From: Mixophyes australis
Taxonomy: Eukaryota; Chordata; Amphibia; Anura; Limnodynastidae
Direction of reading: 5' to 3'
Length of the DNA: 64,000 bases
Assembly: GCA_036250195.1 (NCBI GenBank)
Contig: JAVHZZ010000003.1
Coordinates: 42,629,835-42,693,834, forward strand
The notes below the pieces were generated by a model. It worked only from the letters and a program-made list of their open reading frames with translations. It ran no database searches and was not told the origin of the DNA. Positions 58,352 through 64,000 of the stretch are shown here, piece by piece. Position 1 is the stretch's first letter, and each line of letters begins with the position of its first letter. The position numbers and the translations under genes were made by a program.

Positions 58352-58557
58352 TCCCTTGACCTGGTTGGACTGTAATAAGGATATACCATCTTTCCAACAG
58401 AGCTCTCTCTAGCAGCCTCCACTGTTCCCCTTTACTTGGAACTCGCAGACCATGGCTGTTTGACCAATTACTATTGTAACAATTGCAGTGTCGGACTGCC
58501 ATTCATATGGCAATTGTGGACATTCATTTGTATTATTTGTATGTAAACATTTAATGT
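58352..58557. repeat. Right arm of 206-bp inverted repeat
   Basis: Reverse complement of 58034-58239, separated by a 112-bp spacer. If transcribed it would fold into a long double-stranded hairpin. No terminal repeats or target duplication were found that would class it as a MITE. Confidence 0.95.
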
Positions 58558-58819
58558 ATGTTTCAAACCCAAAATAGCCTTAGCTGGGAATCTTTCCAGT
58601 ATTGTCAGAGAAACATTCAATAGGGATTCAACTTCAAATGTTTTTCATTAATTGGTTTGTACAATGCTTATTCTTTCTGTCTCCTTTCTGTGCTTTTTGT
58701 TGACGTTTTTCATATCCACTATGCAGAGTTGTTGTTGTTGTTGTTTTTTTTGCTCTTTCATACTACAGAAATTGGCTCTCTGTCTACAATATCCACCACC
58801 AATCTACAAAGCAGAGTTA

Positions 58820-59415
58820 GGCCAGGTACACAAGGGAGAATTTTCCGACTGATCTATTATCCACAATTATTATATCTATGACTGAAGGTCCGACCGGTCG
58901 GGCGATTCATGCATACACACTGCACACAATTTACCTTCAGATCTGGTCCTATAGTCGTTTATAGAATGACAGCTCAATATGCATTCATTCATTCCTGTCA
59001 CACTGATTAATCGTCTTGTTAGAGCTATCCACATGTCATAACGAATTTCGTTAGCTTCTGTGACTCTGAAACAAAATATTCAGTCTCAGAACGAATCAAC
59101 CAATTATTCCATCTACAGCAATGTCTACATTAAGTCACCAGAACATGTTCATTGCTGGCATTGGCTGAAAAGATCATGACTCTGTAAACTCTATGGAGAT
59201 AGTGATCGTGAGTGTATACACACTACATGATCGGGAAGTGATTGGAACGAGATTATCAAACAGCACGACCAACCAAATGAAACAACAATCGGCACTTTGG
59301 AACGACTGTCGACCATCATGTCAGTATATTCACTAATGTGATATGTGGCTGAGCGGTCATTTATCAGGTGATTGACCCGATAATCGGCTAAAAAACCTCT
59401 AGTGTGTACCTAGCT
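58820..59415. mobile_element. TTA-flanked MITE (GGGTACACACTA family), copy 3
   Basis: The ends GGCCAGGTACACAAGGGAG and CTAGTGTGTACCTAGCT are flanked by TTA (58817-58819 and 59416-59418). Internal sequence such as ACGACCAACCAAATGAAACA is nearly identical to copy 1 (ACGACCAACCAAATGAGGCA). Confidence 0.8.
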
Positions 59416-59418
59416 TTA

Positions 59419-60029
59419 TGTAGTAGACAAAAGCAAGCAGGATAAAGCACAATACTTAGATGTTATAAAGTACTTGAGGAAACACACATAAAAAGGCAAG
59501 ATAGATAAATGAATGTATTTAATAAAGGTTTTAGAAAGCCAAGTACTAACCAATAACTCATGCTTTATGAATGTGGAAAACTCATTTTACAACAGTAGGC
59601 TCTGCACTGCTCTAAGTCAACACTGTAAACTATTATACTTACAACCTTTAACAGAAATCCTGGATTTCAGCTTCCCTGCACTCCCCTGACACCTATAGCT
59701 CATTATACAGTGCTATACTATGATAGCACATTACAGTATAACATATATTCAGAGATGCAACGATTGACATAGCAGCCCATTCTTATCAAAGTGGAACTGA
59801 AAGCACAAGTGCGGGCCCCAAATTCTTGAAGGTGCAGAAACTAGATTGTGGGGTTCCCTTAAACATTTTATGGAGGCTTTTTCCTTGAACGGTTCCAATA
59901 TCATTTTTTTAGTTTCTATTGTAGAGCAGTAATTATTTTTATTATCTTTAATTTACAAGGAGCCACAAATGACCTGTAATATGGGCACAAGAGGTAGGGT
60001 TAGGGAGACAGGCCTAGAGGTGCAATGGT
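59419..60029. other. Intergenic DNA, nothing recognised
   Basis: No supported features. Confidence 0.4.
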
Positions 60030-61000
60030 AGGAAAGTGGAAAGAGGGTCCTGCTCATGAGAGCTTACATCCTAGAGGAAAGGGATAGACACAAATAGGGT
60101 GGCACTGAGTGTGTTGTAGAGGTGGTAGCAAAGGCAGAGGAATTGGAGAAGGAGGGCTGCAGAGATGACTTTTGTAGGCAGTTTTGAAGCTATGGAAACT
60201 AGTTACTAATCTAGTAGGATGTGGGACTGTATTCGACAGGTCAGGAGCAGCAGAGGCAAAATCCTGGAGGTGACAGTGCAAAGAGTTAATTAGTGTGGTA
60301 GTAAGGTGGTGGTCATTGGGAGAGTGGAGGAGCAGGAGATAGTGTCAATAAAAAAGGAAGTTGGAGATGTAGGGGGAGCACAGTGGCTGAAGGCTTTGTA
60401 GGTGAGGAGTTTGAACTTGTTTCTCTAGGAGACGGTGAGCCAGTGAAGCGACTGTCAGAGAAGGTCAGCAGAGGTAGAGCAGCGGGAGTGTACAATTAAG
60501 CGTGCAGTGGTGTTAAGGATGGACTGAAGAGGGGAGAGGCGGGAGTAGGGTAGGTCAGAGAGGAGGAGGTTACAGTAGTCAAGGCAAGAGATTACGAGGG
60601 AGGGAATAAAAGTTTTGGTTGCTTCTCAAATGAGAAAGGGCCAGAATCTAGAGATGTTCTGGAGATTGAAGTAGAAGGATTTGGGGAGGGTCTGGATATG
60701 GGGAGTGAATGAGAATGAGGACCTTAGGATGGTAAGGGAAGAGGGAGAAAGTGGAGTCAGTTATAGGGCTAGAAAAGGAGTGGTTGGTGAGGAAGGAGGT
60801 AAATTAGGAGAGGACAGTATAGCAAAGGCTCAAAGGAGAAGAATAGAGGAGGTTCAGGTGGAATAACCTAGGAATTGCAGCAGGGGAGAAGAAGGATTCG
60901 GAATCCGCCACCTTGCTGGCCTCCAGGTCTGGGAGAATGGGAGGAGGATAGGCTCTCAAAGGAGAGAGCAGTTGGAGAGGTAGAGTGGGCAGAGGATAGC
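60030..61000 (-). mobile_element. L2-like LINE fragment (reverse transcriptase C-terminus)
   Basis: On the minus strand, translation of about 60600-60050 gives LVISCLDYCNLLLSDLPYSR, LSPLQSILNTTARLIV, SLHWLTVS and SFHSFKTAYKSHL, the usual order at the L2 ORF2 C-terminus, with stops. Upstream sequence to about 61000 is probably the preceding part. It differs from copies A and B, so it is another subfamily. Confidence 0.75.
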
Positions 61001-63850
61001 CAGGTTTCAAAGGCAATTGGAAAATAATGTAAGGAGGAGTTGAGTAGCCGGATGGTGATAATGAGGCTGGGAAATACAGAGATAAAAAAATAGTTGCCAA
61101 GTTATAATGCACAGCAGTGTTTCTCAAACTGAGTTCTTCAGAATCTCAAGGTTCCACCAAGAGGTTTCAGGGATACTGCAAGATGAAATGCGCAATGGCT
61201 GTAAAAATTGTTGGCAGCCCAAAACCTTATGTATGAATTAACATTCGTGGGGCGAAATTTGACACTAACCATTCTGCCACTGACAATCCAATTCTGCTTC
61301 ACTCCAGAAGATACTTAGCACCACCCTGGTGACTCATCAACAAACATTGGGTGAAATGTTCTATATCTCAGTTTGCTAAACTTTGATGTCTCCACCGTTC
61401 CACAGGAGCAGATGACAGCACCTCACATCGGACATAAAAGACCGAATAATACAGGTACCTTATTTTATTTTTTATTTACTTCTTTTTACCTACAACTCAA
61501 ATATATATTATTAAGTTAAGGTACTAAGTGAGATGAGGTTTAATTACACAATGACCTCTGTAAAACAAATAGATTGAGCAGAGATAAAAGCATTGCAAGT
61601 TGTCTGCCAGTGATGTAGTAATAGGAGTCGTTACATTCACATTTAGGACTAGGTCCTATAGGGATCTGAGTGCAGTCACCACACACTCCTTTGATGCTCC
61701 CAGATATGCTGCTACGAACATAAGAGCTAAGAAACCACTTATCATATGGAGGTATTGGTGACTATTGCTGCTGGTCTAAGTAGCAGTAGTCACTGTCTAC
61801 TATGTCATCCCACAGGTGCGGGGATAGCTAGGTGGATACTGCAAGACTGTTTGACTATACCTCATATAAAATTAATGTAAAAAGCTATTAAACATAGTGA
61901 TATCTCCCATCTGTCCCAACTTAGAGCCTGATGTAGAGTCAGTCACAAGTCCAACTCATAAACGGAAAAAAACGCATTTGACTACTGCGCATGGATATAT
62001 CCATGGAGCATAACCACAAAGCACAACCAGATACTAAGAACTGCTGCCGCAAATGTTCTTTTAGCATCAGAACAGACCTATTTATAATGTGGGAATTCCC
62101 CACGGCCCTGAACTCAAGTTGATTTCTCTAAGCAATCCAGCCTTGTGCTGACCATGCTGGGGCTGGTTTGTCGTTATGGCAGAGGGACCCCACACTGTGG
62201 GTGTCAATGCTATAGTGCCACCAGCCCGGCTGGCAATGCTTAGCGCCAGTAATAGTAAAACAGGAAGGACCCCATGCTTTTTGTCCCGCCGATTTTGCCA
62301 GTACCAGCATAGGCCGGCAGCACTAAGGTTAAGCTCTGTGGGAGAGGGGGGCACACCTTTTTTTCATAAAACGTATTTATTTAATGACTTATCTGCCTTA
62401 TGGGACCACTGCGACCGATACACTGGAGTGCCCGTAAGGCAGATAAAGAGGTGTGTCTGTACAATATGTATAGTATTCTGAGTCACCTGGGATGCAATTT
62501 ACACTTACGATTTAAGTGTGAATTGCATCCAACTCTTCATCAGGCCCTTAGGTGGGACTGTCCCGATTTGAAGGCTCTGTCCCGCTGTTCCATGTGACGG
62601 AATATTGGGTGTTATGTCCCGTTCATCGGTGCTCTGTATAGCAGGAGTACTATAATAGAATGTTATTGGAATATTCTAAGGAATATTCTACTTTGGGTGC
62701 CTTGTCTTTGAATTAGTACACATATTTATTAGATTATGAGAGACAATAATTTATTGTGCAATAATATTTGTAAGCCCTGCTTGCAACAGATTTTAAAAAC
62801 ATTCTATACTTTTAAATTAAATCAAATCGGTTGTTGCCTTTACATAAGTACTCACTGGCTGTATAAAAAGTTAATTTATCATTTTTATCCTTAGGGAAGA
62901 ACCAATTCAAATGCAAATAATACCATTATTCTATGGTAATATAAAGAACGGAATCTGTGCCAAGATGTAACTTTAATTGAGGAAATGCATCGGAAACGAC
63001 AGGGCAGATCAGTTACATATTAATGTATACTAGTGCTAAACAATGGTAGAATTAATTATGTAACGAGGAAAAGATTAGTTCTTTTGAGGAAGTTTCAAAC
63101 CTCAAATATCTTCTTGGGCTAATTCTCAGCCAAAACTAAGTTAAAAAAAAAAAAACTATTCATATGTAAATTCCCTTTTCAGTTTTTTTTTAACTATATA
63201 TTTTTCTTTTCTGAGCTGTCTGTTTATTAATATTAATATTAAAGTGTGCACTTACTTTTTATTTTAATGGTATTTTCTTGTGTCAGTTTTGCTAATAATA
63301 AATCCATTACAGAGATAAATCATTGCTTTTCAGGGTACTAGCCTTCTGCACAGTGGTCATTCTTTGTCACTTTTTTTTTTTTTAACATAAATAAAGTTGC
63401 CAAAAATGTCATACTACACTTCAGAACCATGCCAGACTGTAACGGAGCGGACGGAGACCAGCAAGCAAAAATTGTTGCACAGTTAGTGATTGGATAATGC
63501 TTCCTTTGAATATGTTGGGCATGGTCCTTAAAATAAGTGACTCGCATCGGTAACATTTCAGAAATATTTTTACAATAACTAATTACTTTTCATTTATATA
63601 TTTTCTTTTTTGTCTCTAATGGAATAAAGCAGCCGTATGCCAAGTGAAATTAGAGTGTATTAGTACATTCATTGTCTATGAGTTGCATTTGTCTTTCCTC
63701 TTTAATATACAGTGATGCTGGGTTTTTTCTAAACTGTAACTGTATTGGTAACTCATTAACTTGTACAGTATATTTAATGTGTTTATGTATTTATTCTCCT
63801 TACTCATATTATTATTTGGGGATTGTGACAAGTGTGGCATGCACGAAAAC
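61001..63850. other. Intergenic DNA, weak repeat traces
   Basis: CAGTGTTTCTCAAACTGAG at about 61113 resembles the terminus of some hAT MITEs; no second end was found. GGCTGGCAATGC and GGCCGGCAGCACTAAGG around 62230-62335 resemble a motif also present at 47190. No coding region is recognised. Confidence 0.35.
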
Positions 63851-64000
63851 TAGAGATGTTCACTGACCCCCGTGTTCTGTTTTTGGTTTTAGTTTTGGAT
63901 CCGGATTAACTTTGTGTTTTGGTTTTGACAGAACCACCCTCGTGTTTTGGTTTTGGTTTTGGATCTGTATTTTTTAGATAAAATGCTAAAATATGCTAAA
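63851..64000. mobile_element. Left end of a third hAT copy, cut by window edge
   Basis: TAGAGATGTTCACTGACCCC CGTGTT is nearly identical to the left terminus at 37776 (TAGAGATGGTCACTGACCCC), followed by the same GTTTTGGTTTTGG-rich stretch. The target duplication would be ACGAAAAC (63843-63850); the other end lies outside the window. Confidence 0.88.

Noticed and set aside
58089..58502. Two identical frames on opposite strands starting MAVRHCNCYN
   Set aside because: Consequence of the inverted repeat; 70-80 codons with no recognisable family.

Overview
The window looks like vertebrate genomic DNA, most probably from a frog or toad. It carries one recognisable cellular gene, osr1 (odd-skipped related 1, a three-C2H2-finger transcription factor). 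The rest is AT-rich intergenic DNA packed with transposable elements. The anuran call rests on the Osr1 protein (259 codons, very close to what I know of amphibian and mammalian Osr1) and on the TE mix: L2 LINEs with ATG-type or AAT-type tails, tRNA-headed SINEs with L2-like tails, Tc1/mariner, hAT, DIRS-like and LTR elements, and several foldback MITE families. The species cannot be named from sequence alone.

Layout. 1-13.6 kb: intergenic DNA with a 298-bp foldback MITE (1520-1817), a 3.5-kb purine-only-strand minisatellite (about 4.67-8.2 kb), a second GA-rich array (11.0-12.0 kb) and TA microsatellites. 13.87-20.0 kb: osr1 on the + strand. It has a putative promoter and non-coding exon 1 (about 13.9-14.16 kb, with two upstream ORFs), exon 2 with the start codon (17951-18640), exon 3 with the stop (19083-19218), then a 3' UTR. 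20-23.3 kb: non-repetitive flank with a possible conserved regulatory element. 23.3-37.7 kb: SINE, MITEs, a 14-bp minisatellite, and a 3.8-kb non-autonomous hAT-like element (27658-31441) full of 52-bp repeats. 37.8-43.6 kb: a 5.8-kb hAT transposon with 8-bp target duplications, a nearly complete BED-finger transposase broken by one frameshift, and two separate arrays of about 100-bp repeats. 44.3-45.0 kb: a solo LTR with a 5-bp target duplication. 46.5-53.4 kb: one Tc1/mariner element split into pieces by a MITE (itself hit by an L2), a second L2, and a DIRS-like element (itself hit by a SINE and an L2 tail). 53.4-64 kb: more MITEs, a 32-bp array open in all three forward frames, a near-perfect 206-bp-arm inverted repeat (58034-58557), a reverse-strand L2 fragment, and the left end of another hAT copy cut by the window edge.

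The most distinctive material is a hAT family represented three times here: a near-intact copy, an internally rearranged non-autonomous copy carrying a transposase scrap, and a copy entering at the right edge. Its members share terminal TAGRGMTG sequence, GTTTTGG-rich left ends and, in both complete copies, a hairpin just inside the right terminus, and they are filled with tandem arrays. I see no CRISPR arrays, prokaryotic genes, tRNA or rRNA genes. Boundaries of degenerate repeats are estimates made by eye.
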